64,000 nt of DNA, taken from assembly GCF_902167145.1 (NCBI RefSeq), contig NC_050100.1:188101439-188165438 (forward strand), read 5' to 3'. The DNA comes from Zea mays. Its lineage: Eukaryota > Streptophyta > Magnoliopsida > Poales > Poaceae. Numbering within the stretch: the first letter of the stretch is position 1; each line of letters starts with the position of its first letter. Below, piece by piece: positions 32,695 to 45,669 of this stretch. A model generated the notes under the pieces. It was not told the DNA's origin, did no database searches, and was given only the letters and a program-made list of their open reading frames with translations. Made by a program: the position numbers and the translations under genes.

Positions 32695-32734
32695 TTCGGT
32701 TTGGTGAATTTGATAGGCGGCGGGTGTTATGGAA

Positions 32735-32740
32735 TATATA
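32735..32740 (-). promoter_or_regulatory. TATA box of LRR gene copy 1
   Basis: On the minus strand CTATATATTCC, 41 bases before the ATG. The same sequence is conserved upstream of copy 2 (about 35,615). Confidence 0.55.
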
Positions 32741-32871
32741 GACAGTGGTATGGCAGGAACGGGTCGGCTCCTACGGCTACGGGTTTCACACCCGGCGGTG
32801 GTGGGTGCATTAGATACAGGTGCTTTGCTGTTTCAGGCAATCGTCACCTCAAAACTCAGACAAACTTTTTA

Positions 32872-33336
32872 CGGAACGTGACTTTTGGTAAAAAAAACTC
32901 GACGAACTGTACATCGACAACGATTTCTTTATAAAGTACTTTTTATCAGTGGAAAAAATAAAAAAAATATTTTACCGAGTGGAAAGAAAGACACTCGCTA
33001 AAACATTACTTTGTCGAGCGTCTGTCAGGAGGCACTCGACAAAAAATATAGTTTGTCGAGTGTCAACGTCTGACACTCGACATTGTTAACGGTTGTCAAC
33101 TGTAGATGGCTTGGCAAAGGTTTACCGAGAGTCGCCTTTGCCGAGAGCTGGACACTTAGCAAAGGTTCCTTTCCCGAGCGTCTATGTATGTCGAATGTTC
33201 GGCTCTCGGCAAAGGAGGTTTTTGCCGAGTGTGTTTGTTCGTCGTGGCACTCGGCAAAGCTTATTTTGTCGAGTGTCTGATAAATTACTCTCGGCAAAGC
33301 GTCTGACACTCGGTAAAGAGTATGTTTCCGGTAGTG
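32872..33336. mobile_element. CACTA transposon right end (copy 1)
   Basis: Ends in CCGGTAGTG (inverted CACTACCGG) at 33,336. It is filled with direct and inverted subterminal copies of TTTGCCGAGTG and CTCGGCAAAG, the typical CACTA (En/Spm-like) pattern in grasses. No transposase and no left end are recognised for this copy. Confidence 0.82.
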
Positions 33337-33502
33337 GTGGATGTATAGCTGATTTGAATCTGATCAGACGGGCGAGACTAGATGGATCAGCACGGGATGC
33401 GAATATTTTGGTCCAGCACAGGCACGACACAACATGGCATGATAGTAACTGTATCCGGGTCAATCCAAGGCACGTCATAAGATATGTTTGAATTTGCGGA
33501 CA

Positions 33503-33618
33503 AGCTCATAGGGCAACACACGCATGATCTGTTTAATTCTGTCATATTTAGCCCAATGTCAGCTCATAGGGCAACACACGCACGATCTGTTTAATTCTGT
33601 CATATTTAGCCTGATGCC
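33503..33618 (+). repeat. 58-bp tandem duplication
   Basis: AGCTCATAGGGCAACACACG begins at 33,503 and again at 33,561; the units differ at a few bases. Copy 2 at about 52,203-52,262 has only one unit, so the duplication arose in copy 1 after the segmental duplication, or was lost from copy 2. Confidence 0.9.
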
Positions 33619-34634
33619 AAGCACAGATAATCCATCAGGCTGAACACGGCTAGCCTATTTATAGCTCGACCTTACTCGCCTCAATCTAGTCCACTATATA
33701 TACACAGATGACTGACCTGACTCCTATTTTTGAGTTATTTTCAAACTTTATTGTAAAAATGGAGAAAATGAGCTATAAAAATAGAGAAAATAAGCTATTT
33801 TTAGCTCCATTACAAGGTGAACCTTAAGCCGCACGTTAGATGACATGGCACGACCCGTTTTAAACCAATTGGGTCGTGTTTGGGCTTGGACTTTAGCCCA
33901 TGAACGAGTACAACACGATCTAATATCTATCCGCGTCATGCCTTGACCCGACTAAATCGGCCTAGCCTGTGATAGACTCAGACCGTATAGGTGGATGTTG
34001 TTTTGCCTCCACATGTCTGTGTGTTTTTGTCATGGGCCCACTATGGCCACAGTCCATAACATAATAAACCACACAATAACACATTTCCATTTTACTAGCA
34101 ACATACTTTATTAGAAGCATATTTAGAGTATGTTTGGAATTTGCCCCTCACTACTAGAGCAAGATACTTTCGTGTGATATCATTAACATCGGTTACTTTA
34201 GAACCGATATTGAGGTTTAATTGTCACATATCCGCATGGGACATTAGTATCATTTGGTGTCTTCCATTGAAACTAATGGCAAGTCACTAATAGTGGTTGA
34301 AGATACCTATCAATAACGGATGGAGACTCCAACTGGTACTGATGAGTTAAAATTAGTATTGGTTGGTGTCTACAACTGATACTGATCTACCTGCTTTATA
34401 AACCCTCTCTTATCGAGCTAGTGTCATGAATATCGAGGAGCTTTGTTCATGGCACCATAAACTTCAAGGAGAGATGTTACCCATTTTTCCAAAAAAATGT
34501 TGAGGTTTTCACCCATTTAAGTGTGAAAAAAATGGTTAGCAAGTTCATCCTCTCATATAGTATCATTGAAATGGTTACTTGCTTGTTAGGAACCGGCCCA
34601 TATAGTACACACCGACCCAACTAGCTGAAATGAG
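33619..34634. other. Spacer between LRR copies, no gene
   Basis: AT-rich with no coding frame of note. Around 34,147 there is CACTACTAGAG followed by repeated ACTGATACTGAT / AACTGGTACTGAT-like motifs to about 34,380. This resembles a worn CACTA or MITE fragment, but I see no matching second end. Confidence 0.5.
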
Positions 34635-34692
34635 CACTACAAGGAGCAGGGATTGGGCCTTTCAGGTGGAATGACCCAACTAGCTGAAATGA

Positions 34693-35569
34693 CCGCCGCC
34701 TTGGCGAGCATGCCGAGCTCGGGGGCGAGACAGCCGGAGAGCTGGTTGTTCAGGAGGAGAACCTCGAGAAGGGAGTCTTTCAGGTGCGCTACTGATGGCG
34801 GGATTGGGCCTGTTAGCCTGTTGTTGGCCAGGGCGAGGAAGCTCAGTTTGGAGAAGCCAAGATCTGCAGGAAGTTGCCCGGACAGGTCGTTGTAGTTCAA
34901 CAGTAGAGCCTTGCCATCCGCGACTCCAGGAATGATGCCTCCTCCCTTATCAGGTCCAGTTCCCAAACGAAATCTTAACTCGATCATTCCAGCAACACAG
35001 TGAATGTTGGCTCTAGCTCTCCCAGTAACTTCAGAATAGTCCTGAACTTGGAGGTCAGTATTGTCGTCGACGCTAAGATCGTACGAGTATTCAAGGCCTG
35101 TGAGTCGGGGGATGCCGCCGTTGCCGAAGTTGTTGGAGGCGGCATGGAAGAGTGCGACGTCGGGGAGCTGGTCGACGAAGCCTTGCAGCTTCGGTGCACG
35201 CAGACCGAAGCCATTGAGAACTACTGCCGTCACTGTGAGCTCCTTAGCTCGGCTGGTCGGTGTTGCACAGTAGAAGCCGACGTAGCTCTTCTCGCCGCAG
35301 ATGTCGTTGCCGGCCCACGTGCCGGTGATGTTCTTGGGATCCGAAGTGATCGTGCTCTTGAAGCTTTGAATGGCGTGGTAAGCGCGGTAGAGCCGATCGT
35401 TTGGAAAATCTTCTGGTCCTAGGTTGTTGTATGATAGAGGATGTTGGTTCGCCTTGGGGGATGCTTGCTCTGGGCTGGACGGGTGTGCTACAATCGCAAC
35501 AACGACGTAGCAATGCAGCAAGAAGAGGCACTGGGGAAGCGGCAATCTAAGCCGGTTGGTCATGGCCAT
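34693..35569 (-). pseudogene. LRR protein gene, truncated copy 2
   Basis: Copy of the gene at 31,375-32,694 with the same ATG context and signal peptide (MAMTNRLRLPLPQ). It is open for about 290 residues, to KAAVI at about 34,690. Then the homology breaks and an unrelated tail of 16 residues (34,637-34,690 region) is added before a stop. The last LRRs and the Cys-containing C-terminus are lost. Over the shared part I count about five amino-acid differences (for example A4T, E to A, R to G), so the copies are young. The promoter is intact, so the copy could be transcribed and encode a truncated secreted LRR protein; function is doubtful. Confidence 0.85.
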
Positions 35570-35752
35570 TTCGGTTTGGTGAATTTGGTTTTGGTAAGCG
35601 GCGGGTGTTATGGAATATATAGACAGTGGTATAGCAGGAACGGGTCGGCTCCTACGGCTACGGGTTTCACACCCGGCGGTGGCGGGTGCATTAGATACAG
35701 GTGCTTTGCTGTTTCAGGCAATCGTCACCTAAAAACTCGATAAACTTTTTTA

Positions 35753-36037
35753 GAGCATCTCCAACAATGCCTCAAACTAGTGTCTCAAATTGAAATATTG
35801 AGCTCTACACAGGAAAAACTACTCCAACAGTGTCCTATTTCATAATTTTTTGTCAAAAAACTATAGGGCACCCTCTCAAGTGACTCAAATATACTACACC
35901 GTAGTGGACTGCCCTATAATCTAGATTTGGGGTTTTACTGTTGGAGTGGGGTGTTTTATTGGTGCCCTAAATTCTATAAAATATACTTATTTTTAAATTA
36001 TAGAGCATTTTTATAGGTCACGTTGTTGGAGATGCTC
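35753..36037. mobile_element. PIF/Harbinger-like MITE, 285 bp
   Basis: Terminal inverted repeats GAGCATCTCCAACAATG and, at the right end, the near-complement CGTTGTTGGAGATGCTC. TTA target duplications are at 35,750-35,752 and 36,038-36,040. Copy 1 has the empty site with a single TTA at 32,869-32,871. No coding capacity. Confidence 0.9.
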
Positions 36038-37098
36038 TTACGAGTGTGACTTTTGGTTCAAAAAAGTTCGGCAAACTGTACATCAACAGCAACTTCTTTA
36101 TTAAAAACTTTGTCGGTAGAAAAAATAAAAAATTATTTTATCGAGTGGAAAGAAAGACACTTGCCGAAACATTACTTTATCGAGTGTCTGTTAGGAGGCA
36201 CTCGGCAAAAAATATAGTTTGCCGAGTGTCAACGCCTGACACTCGGCATTGTTAAAGGCTATCAATTGTAGACGGTTTGGCAAAGGTTTGCTGAGAGTCG
36301 CCTTTGCCAAGAGCTGGACACTTGGCAAAAGTTCCTGAAAGTCGCCTAAGGGGGTGAATAGGTGAAACCTAAAATTTATAAACCTAAACATACACTAAAG
36401 CCGGGATAGCGTTAGAATTAAATCCGAGGGCAGAAGATTGTTTCTCTTGCCACGAGTTGTTCAAATGATGCAGATGACGTTTGGGAGCAAACTCAAATCA
36501 ATATTAGCAAGGAAACTTTAGAGAGAGGAAATAGGGAAAAAACAAATCAAATAAAAATCAACAAGTAGACGCGGTGATTTGTTTTACCGAGGTTCAGTTC
36601 CAAAGAACCTAGTCCTCGTTGAGGAGGCCACAAAGGCCGGGTCTATTTCAACCCTTTCCCTCTCTCAAACGGTCACTTAGACCGAGTGAGCCTTCTTCTT
36701 AATCAATCAGGTCACTAAGACCCCACAAGGACCACCACACACTTAGGTGTCTCTTGTTAGATTTACAAGCACTTAGAAATAAGAATGAGAAAGGAAGAGA
36801 GACAATCCAAGCAACAAGAGCACAAATGAACACAAAAACTATCTCTCTCAAGTCACTAAGTGGTTGAGTTGATTTTGGGACTTTGGAGAGGATTTGATCT
36901 TTGGAATGTGTCTTGGAGTGAATGCTATTGCTCTTGTATTGAAGAGGAACTTTAGAAAACTTGGATGCTTTGAATGGAGGTGGTTGGGGGTATTTATAGC
37001 CTCCAACCACTTCCTAGCCGTTGGCTGACTTTGTTGTCGAATTGGCGCACCGGATAGTCCGGTGGTGCACCGGACATGGCACTATTTATTGTCTGGTG

Positions 37099-37509
37099 TG
37101 TTGAGCACCAAAATGAGGACCGGACGGTCCGGCCCCTGGGGCTGGACGGTCCGCGCGTGCGCAGAGCAGATTAGGATTCCGAGTTTTGTGCTACGGTTGT
37201 TAGCTAAATTCGCGGAATTAGCTGGGGAGACTAGTTTGTAATGGGTCTAGCTCCCTCCTCTATAAATAAGAGGTATACAACGGATTTGTAATAGATCGAT
37301 CGAATCAATAACACTTTTATCTCGCATTTATTTCCTGTACAATTAGGAGTAGTTCTAGTCTAGTTCTAGTTTAGCCTCTCAATCCCCAAATTCTCCGCTT
37401 CTCTTCGACTCTACATCGATTAGAGGAGTCTAGGTCGGTCTGCCCGAGCCTAGACATCGCCTAGGCTCTCTCCTCCCCGACGGGGTCCCTCCCGGGAGCG
37501 AGATCCAGG
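37099..37509 (+). repeat. Element F 5' LTR, first part
   Basis: Runs from TGTTGAGCACC to the insertion site of C at CCAGG (37,505-37,509). TATAAATA is at 37,261-37,268. A palindrome ACCGGACGGTCCGG is at 37,119-37,132. Confidence 0.9.
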
Positions 37510-38830
37510 TGAAAGGGAATTAGGCTTACACCTAGTTCCTAAATAATTTTGGTGGTTGAATTGCCCAACACAAATAAATTGGACTAACTAGTTTGCTCTA
37601 GTGTATAAGTTATATAGGTGCCAAAGGTTCACAACAAGCCAATTAAAAAGACCAATGTTGGGTTCAAAATGAAGAGCTAAAAAGCATACAGAAGTGTGCC
37701 CTGGTCTGGCGCACCGGACATGTCCGGTGCACCACCGGACATTCTACAGTACATGTCCGGTGCACCAGGGGACTCCGCGCTGAACTCCTCAGCCTCGGGA
37801 ATTTTCAGAGCCGGCGCGCTATAATTCACCGGACTGTCCGGTGTACACCGGACAGTGTCCGGTGCTCCAAAGGAACGCGGCTCTGGAACTTGGCAGCCTC
37901 GGGAAATCAGAACGGTTGTTCCGCTATAATTCACCGGACATGTCCGGTGTACACCGGACTGTCCAGTGCGACTACGGAGCAACGGCTACATCGCGCCAAC
38001 AGTCACCTGCAGGCGCATTCAATGCGCGCCAGAAGCGCGCAGAAGTCAGGCGCGCCCATACTGGCGCACCGGACATTGAACAGTACATGTCCGGTGTACA
38101 CCGGACATCCAGGCGGGCCCAGAAGACAGAACTCCAACGGTCAAATTCCAACGGCATTGGTGACGTGGCTGGCGCACCGGACAAGTCCGGTGTACACCGG
38201 ACTGTCCGGTGCACCATTCGACAGACAGCCTCCACCAACGGCTAGTTTGGTGGTTGGGGCTATAAATACCCCAACCACCCCACCATTCATTGCATCCAAG
38301 TTTTCCAGCTTCCAACCACTATACAAGAGCTAGGATTCATTGCAAAGCACACCAAAGAGATCAAATCCTCTCCCAACTCCTCACAAAGCTTTAGTGACTA
38401 GAGAGAGTGATTTTTAGTGTTCATTTGAGCTCTTGCGCTTGGATCGCTTCTTTTCTTTCGCATTCATTCTTGAGATCATACTCACTTGTAATTGAGGCAA
38501 GAGACACCAATTGTGTGGTGGTCCTTGCGGAAAGTTTGATTCCCAAGTGATTTGAGAAGAGAAGCTCACTCGGTCCGAGGGACCGTTTGAGAGAGGGAAA
38601 GGGTTGAAAAAGACCCGGCCTTTGTGGCCTCCTCAACGGGGAGTAGGTTTGCGAGAACCGAACCTCGGTAAAACAAATCCGCGTGTCACACTCTTCATTT
38701 GCTTGCGATTTGTTTTCCACCCTCTCTCGCGGACTCGTTTTTATTTCTAACGCTAACCCGGCTTGTAGTTGTGTTTATATTTGTAAATTTCAGTTTCGCC
38801 CTATTCACCCCCCCCTCTAGGCGACTATCA
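37510..38830 (+). repeat. Element C 5' LTR
   Basis: 1,321 bp, TGAAAGGGAATTAGGC ... CTAGGCGACTATCA. TATAAATA is at 38,261-38,268. CCGGAC palindromes are at about 37,714-38,215. Confidence 0.95.
38261..38268 (+). promoter_or_regulatory. TATA box of element C 5' LTR
   Basis: TATAAATA inside GGGGCTATAAATACCCC. The same site is at 46,403-46,410 in the 3' LTR. Confidence 0.65.
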
Positions 38831-38845
38831 ATTGGTATCAAAGGC
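38831..38845 (+). other. Element C primer-binding site
   Basis: ATTGGTATCAAAGGC directly after the LTR, an initiator-Met-type site with a change relative to TGGTATCAGAGC. Confidence 0.78.
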
Positions 38846-38875
38846 CGGTGCTTCATTAGAGCCTAACCGCTCGAA

Positions 38876-41597
38876 GTGATGTCGGGAGATCACGCCAAGA
38901 AGGAGATGGAGACCGGCGAAAAGCCCACTACAAGCCACGGGAGTACTTCATCGGAAGAGTCCCGCACCAAGAGGAAGGAGAAGAAAGACTCCTCCAAAGG
39001 GAAGGAGAAGAAGAAGGACTCCTCCAAAGGGAAGGAGAAGAAATCTTCTTCACACAAAGAAAAGAAGGAGAAGTCTTCCTCCCACAAGCCGCAACGGAGT
39101 GGGGACAAGAAAAAGAGGATGAGGAAAGTGGTCTACTACGAGACCGATTCTTCATCGACATCCACCTCCGGCTCCGACGCGGCGTCCGTCACTTCTAAGC
39201 GCCAAGAGCGCAAGAAGTATAGTAAGATTCCCCTACGCTACCCTCGCATTTCTAAACATACACCTTTACTTTCCGTCCCATTAGGCAAACCACCAACATT
39301 TGATGGTGAAGATTATGCTAGGTGGAGTGATTTAATGCGATTTCATCTAACCTCACTCCACAAAAGTATATGGGATGTTGTTGAGTTTGGTGCACAGGTA
39401 CCATCCATAGGAGATGAAGACTATGATGAGGATGAGGTGGCCCAAATCGAGCACTTCAACTCTCAAGCAACAACAATACTCCTCGCCTCTCTAAGTAGAG
39501 AGGAGTATAACAAAGTGCAAGGGTTGAAGAGCGCCAAGGAGGTTTGGGATGTGCTCAAAACCGCACACGAAGGAGATGAGCTCACAAAGATCACCAAGCG
39601 GGAGACGATCGAGGGGGAGCTCGGTCGGTTCCGGCTTCGCAAAGGGGAGGAGCCACAAAACATGTACAACCGGCTCAAGACCTTGGTGAATCAAGTGCGC
39701 AACCTCGGGAGCAAGAAATGGGATGACCACGAAATGGTTAAGGTTATTCTAAGATCTCTTATTTTTCTTAACCCCACTCAAGTACAATTAATTCGTGGCA
39801 ACCCAAGATATACACTAATGACCCCCGAGGAAGTAATCGGGAATTTTGTAAGTTTTGAGTGCATGATCGAAGGCTCGAGGAAGATCAACGAGCTTGATGA
39901 TCCCTCCACGTCCGAAGCTCAACCCGTCGCATTCAAAGCGACGGAGGATAAGAAGAAGGAGTCTACATCAAGTAGAACACCCATCGACGCCTCCAAGCTC
40001 GACAACGAGGAGATGGCGCTTGTCATCAAAAGCTTTCGCCAAATCCTCAAGCAAAGGAGGGGGAAAGACTATAAGTCCCGCTCCAAGAAGGTTTGCTACA
40101 AGTGTGGTAAGCCCGGTCACTTTATAGCAAAATGTCCATTATCAAGTGATAGTGACAGGGGCGACGACAAGAAGGGGAGAAGAAAGGAGAAGAAGAGGTA
40201 CTACAAGAAGAAGGGCGGCGATGCCCATGTTTGTCGGGAGTGGGACTCTGACGAAAGCTCTAGCGACTCCTCCGACGACGAGGACGCCGCCAACATCGTC
40301 GTCACCAAAGGACTTCTCTTCCCCAACGTCGGCCACAAGTGCCTCATGGCAAAGGACGGCAAAAAGAAGAAGGTTAAATCTAAATCCTCCACTAAATATG
40401 AATCCTCTAGTGATGATAATGCTAGTGATGAGGAAGATAATTTGCGTACCCTTTTTGCCAACCTTAACATGGAACAAAAAGAAAAATTAAATGAATTGAT
40501 TAGTGCTATTCATGAAAAGGATGACCTTTTGGATTCTCAAGAGGACTTCCTAATTAAGGAAAACAAGAAACATGTTAAGGTTAAAAATGCTTATGCTCTA
40601 GAAGTAGAAAAATGTGAAAAATTGTCTAGTGAGCTAAGCACTTGCCATGAGACTATAGACAACCTTAGAAATGAGAATTCTAATTTATTAGCTAAGGTTG
40701 ATTCTCATGTTTGTAATGTTTCAACTTCCAATCCTAGAGATGTTAATGATGATTTGCTTGCTAGGATTGAAGAATTAAACATTTCTCTTGCTAGCCTTAG
40801 AAATGAAAATGAAAAATTGCATGCTAAGGCTAAAGATTTTGATGTTTGCAATGCTACTATTTCTGACCTTAGAAGTAAAAATGAAATATTGCATGCTAAG
40901 GTTGTAGAACTAAAATCTTGCAAACCTTCTACATCTACCGTTGAGCACACTTCTATTTGTACTAGATGTAGAGATGTTAACATTGATGCTATACATGATC
41001 ACATGGCTTTAATTAAACAACAAAATGATCATATAGCTAAATTGGATGCTAAAATTGCCGAGCATAACTTAGAAAACAAAAAAAATTAAATTTGCTAGAA
41101 GTATGCTCTATAATGGGAGACGCCCTGGCATCAAGGATGGTATTGGCTTCCAAAGGGGGGACAATGTCAAACTTAATGCCCCTCCTAAAAGATTGTCAAA
41201 TTTTGTAAAGGGAAAGGCTCCCATGCCTCAGGATAACGAGGGTTACATTTTATACCCTGCCGGTTATCCCGAGGACAAAATTAGGAGAATTCATTCTAGG
41301 AAGTCTCACTCTGGCCCTAACCATGCTTTTATGTATAAGGGTGAGACATCTAGCTCTAGGCAACCAACCCATGCTAAGTTGCCTAAGAATAAAACTCCTA
41401 GTGCATCAAATGAACATAGCCTTTAATTTAAAACTTTTGATGCATCTTATGTGTTGACTAACAAATCCGGCAAAATAGTTGCCAAATATGTTGGGGGCAA
41501 GCACAAGGGATCAAAGACTTGTGTTTGGGTACCCAAAGTTCTTGTGTCTAATGCCAAAGGACCCAAAACCATTTGGGTACCTAAAGTCAAGAACTAA
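38876..41597 (+). pseudogene. Element C gag, one frameshift and one stop
   Basis: Starts MMSGDHAKKEMETGEK like element A and is open for 737 residues. It includes a Lys/Ser-rich N-terminus with a 30-base tandem duplication (about 38,978-39,037, KKDSSKGKEK twice), the gag core with LGKPPTFDGEDYARW, the CCHC knuckle CYKCGKPGHFIAKC (about 40,090-40,135) and a coiled-coil region. Near 41,085 an A-run is one base longer than in A and shifts the frame; the continuation lies at 41,103-41,426. A TAA at 41,424-41,426 replaces the TCA of element A. The normal gag end (KVKN, stop 41,595-41,597) is still recognisable. Confidence 0.92.
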
Positions 41598-41610
41598 ACT
41601 TGTTTTGTAG

Positions 41611-44600
41611 GTTTATGCATCCGGGGGCTCAAGTTGGATCATTGACAGCGGGTGCACAAACCACATGACAGGGGAGAAGAAGATGTTCTCCTCATATGAG
41701 AAAAACCAAGATCCCCAACGAGCTATCACATTCGGGGATGGAAACCAAGGTTTGGTCAAGGGTTTGGGTAAAATTGCTATCTCTCCTGACCATTCTATTT
41801 CCAATGTTTTTCTTGTAGATTCATTAGATTACAATTTGCTTTCCGTATCTCAATTATGCAAAATGGGCTACAACTGTCTCTTTACTGATGTAGGTGTCAC
41901 TGTCTTTAGAAGAAGTGATGATTCAATAGCATTTAAGGGTGTGTTAGAGGGACAGCTATACTTAGTAGATTTTGATAGAGCTGAACTCGACACTTGCTAA
42001 GACTAACATGGGTTGGCTCTGGCACCGCCGACTAGCCCATGTTGGGATGAAGAATCTTCATAAGCTTCTAAAGGGAGAACACATTTTAGGACTAACCAAT
42101 GTTCATTTTGAGAAAGACAGGATTTGTAGCGCATGCCAGGCAGGAAAGCAAGTTGGAGCCCATCATCCACACAAGAACATCATGACGACCGACAGGCCGC
42201 TTGAGCTACTCCACATGGATCTATTCGGCCCGATAGCTTACATAAGCATCGGCGGGAGTAAGTATTGTCTTGTAATTGTGGATGATTATTCTCGCTTCAC
42301 TTGGGTGTTCTTTTTGCAGGAAAAATCTCAAACCCAAGAAAGCTTAAAGGGATTCTTGAGACGAGCTCAAAACGAGTTCGGCTTAAGGATCAAGAAAATT
42401 AGAAGCGACAACGGGACGGAGTTCAAGAACTCTCAAATCGAAGGCTTCCTTGAGGAGGAGGGCATCAAGCATGAGTTCTCTTCTCCTTACACGCCACAAC
42501 AAAATGGTGTAGTGGAGAGGAAGAATCGAACTCTATTGGACATGGCAAGGACTATGCTTGATGAGTACAAGACTTCGGATCGGTTTTGGGCCGAGGCGGT
42601 CAACACCGCTTGCTACGCCATCAACCGGTTATATCTACACCGAATCCTCAAGAAGACATCATATGAACTCCTAACCGGTAAAAAGCCCAACATTTCATAT
42701 TTTAGAGTCTTTGGTAGCAAATGCTTTATTCTTGTTAAAAGAGGTAGAAAATCTAAATTTGCTCCTAAGACTGTAGAAGGCTTTTTACTAGGATATGATT
42801 CAAACACAAGGGCATATAGAGTCTTTAACAAGTCCTCTGGACAAGTTGAAGTTTCTTGTGACGTTGTGTTTGATGAGACTAACGGCTCTCAAGTAGAGCA
42901 AGTTGATCTTGATGAGATAGGTATTGAAGAGGCTCCATGCATCGCGCTAAGGAACATGTCCATTGGGGATGTGTGTCCTAAGGAATCCGAAGAGCCTCCA
43001 AAAGCACAAGATCAACCGTCCTCCTCCACGCAAGCATCTCCACCGACTCAAAATGAGGATGAAGCTCAAGTTGATGAAGTAGAAGATCAAGCAAATGAGC
43101 CACCTCAAGATGATGGCAATGATCAAGGGGGAGATGCAAATGATCAAGACAAGGAGGATGAAGAGCAAAGGTCGCCACACCCAAGAGTCCACCAAGCAAT
43201 CCAACGAGATCACCCCGTCGACACCATCCTCGGCGACATTCATAAGGGGGTAACTACTAGATCTCGTGTTGCACATTTTTGTGAGCATTACTCTTTTGTT
43301 TCCTCTATAGAGCCACACAGGGTAGAGGAAGCACTCCAAGATTCGGATTGGGTGGTGGCGATGCAAGAGGAGCTCAACAACTTCACTAGAAATGAGGTAT
43401 GGCATTTAGTTCCACGTCCTAACCAAAATGTTGTAGGAACCAAATGGGTCTTCCGCAACAAGCAAGATGAGCATGGTGTGGTGACAAGGAACAAAGCTCG
43501 ACTTGTGGCCAAAGGATACTCCCAAGTCGAAGGTTTGGATTTCGGTGAAACCTATGCACCCGTAGCTAGGCTAGAGTCAATTCGCATATTATTGGCCTAT
43601 GCTACTTACCATGGCTTTAAGCTCTATCAAATGGACGTGAAAAGTGCCTTCCTCAATGGACCAATCAAGGAAGAGGTCTATGTTGAGCAACCTCCCGGCT
43701 TTGAAGATAGTAAGTACCCTAACCATGTCTATAAACTCTCTAAGGCGCTTTATGGGCTCAAGCAAGCCCCAAGAGCATGGTATGAATGCCTTAGATATTT
43801 CCTTATCACTAATGGCTTCAAAGTCGGAAAGGCCGATCCTACTCTATTCACTAAAACTCTTGAAAATGACTTATTTGTATGCCAAATTTATGTTGATGAT
43901 ATTATATTTGGGTCTACTAATGAGTCAACATGTGAAGAATTTAGTAGGATCATGACACAAAAATTCGAGATGTCTATGATGGGGGAGTTGAAGTATTTCT
44001 TGGGATTTCAAGTGAAGCAACTCCAAGAGGGCACCTTCCTAAGCCAAACCAAGTACACTCAAGATATTCTAAGCAAGTTTGGAATGAAGGATGCCAAACC
44101 CATCAAGACACCCATGGGAACTAATGGGCATCTCGACCTCGACACGGGAGGTAAGTCCGTGGATCAAAAGGTATACCGGTCGATGATAGGTTCTTTACTC
44201 TATTTATGTGCATCTCGACCGGATATTATGCTTTTCCGTGTGCATGTGTGCAAGATTCCAAGGCGACCCTAAGGAAGCTCACCTTACGGCCGTAAAACGA
44301 ATCTTGAGATATTTGGCTTATACTCCTAAGTTTGGGCTTTGGTATCCTAGGGGATCCACATTTGATTTGATTGGTTATTCGGATGCCGATTGGGCGGGGT
44401 GCAAAATCAATAGGAAGAGCACATCGGGGACTTGCCAGTTCTTGGGAAGATCCTTGGTGTCTTGGGCTTCAAAGAAGCAAAATTCAGTCGCTCTTTCCAC
44501 CGTCGAAGCCGAGTACATTGCCGCAGGCCACTGTTGCGTGCAATTACTTTGGATGAGGCAAACCCTGCGGGACTACGGTTACAAATTAACCAAAGTCCCT

Positions 44601-44846
44601 TTGCTATGTGATAATGAGAGTGCAATCAAGATGGCGGATAATCCCGTCGAGCATAGCCGCACTAAACACATAGCCATTCGGTATCATTTTCTTAGGGATC
44701 ACCAACAAAAGGGAGATATCGAGATTTCTTACATTAACACTAAAGATCAATTAGCCGATATCTTTACCAAGCCTCTTGATGAACAAACTTTTAACAAACA
44801 TAGCCATGAGCTAAATATTCTTGATTCTAGGAACTTCTTTTGTTAA
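41611..44846 (+). pseudogene. Element C pol, two frameshifts
   Basis: Copia polyprotein. The protease motif (SWIIDSGCTNHM) is just after 41,630. Integrase has its H-H-C-C module ([22 protein letters not shown]) and DDE core ([31 protein letters not shown]). RT has [13 protein letters not shown] and the YVDD box. RNase H has YSDADWAGC. At about 41,995 eight bases present in element A are missing, between two TTGC repeats, and the frame is lost. At about 44,233 one extra T in a T-run shifts it again. The end (DSRNFFC, stop 44,844-44,846) matches element A. It also keeps CAA where A has a TAA stop. Confidence 0.93.
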
Positions 44847-45669
44847 ATTGCACACATAGCTCATTTTTTTTATCATATCTCTCTCATATGCTATGACTAA
44901 AGTGTTTTCAAGTCCATTTCAAACCAAGTCATAGGTGTATTGAAAGGGAATTGGAGTCTTCGGCGAAGACAAAGGCTTCCACTCCGTAACTCATTCTTCG
45001 CCATCACTCCAAGCAACTCTCCATTTTTGGGGGAGAAACCTTGAGCACCAAGCAAAAGGACTCCATCTTTGGTATAATCTTCACTCATTTATTTATGACC
45101 AAAGGGAGAGAGAGTAATTCAAGGGCTCTAATGATTCCGTTTTTGGCGATTCATGCCAAAGGGGGAGAAAGTATGAGCCCAAAGCAAAAGGACCGCACCA
45201 CCACCAATTTCAAAAATTTAGTTTCTCAAAGAGTATTTTCAATTGGTATCTTATTGTGTTCAAAAGGGGGAGAAAGTAGTATTTCAAAAATGATATATCA
45301 AAACCCTCTTGAACACTAAGAGGAGGATCTCATTTAGGGGGAGTTTTGTTTAGTCAAAGGAAAAGCATTTGAAACAGGGGGAGAAAATTTCAAATCTTAA
45401 AAATGCTTTGCAAAATCTTATTCATTCACCTTTGACTATTTGCAAAAGAACATTGAAAAGGTTTTACAAAAGAATTTGCAAAAACAAAACTTATGGTGCA
45501 AGCGTGGTCCAAAATGTTAAATAAAGAAACGATCCATGCATATCTTGTAAGTATTTATTTGGCTCAATTCCAAGCAACCTTTGCACTTACATTATTCAAA
45601 CTAATTCAATTATGCACTTCTATATTTGCTTTGGTTTGTGTTGGCATCAATCACCAAAAAGGGGGAGAT
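44847..45669 (+). other. Element C 3' untranslated region with multiple polypurine tracts
   Basis: GGGGGAG-type tracts at 45,029-45,036, 45,158-45,170, 45,262-45,277, 45,336-45,343, 45,374-45,387, and 45,655-45,669 next to the LTR. No coding frame. Confidence 0.82.

Larger units (their letters stand above)
31813..33618. repeat. Segmental duplication, copy 1
   Basis: Matches 34,688-36,335 plus 51,865-52,262 (copy 2) at roughly 98-99 percent in the LRR part and lower in the CACTA part. It includes the LRR 5' part, its promoter, the CACTA right end and about 230 bp beyond it. Copy 1 keeps the empty sites for the MITE (TTA at 32,869-32,871) and for the solo LTR E (GTTCC at 33,165-33,169). Confidence 0.88.

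Noticed and set aside
34637..34692. New C-terminus of LRR copy 2 as a functional fusion
   Set aside because: Sixteen unrelated residues from breakpoint sequence; no motif, most likely a by-product of the truncation.
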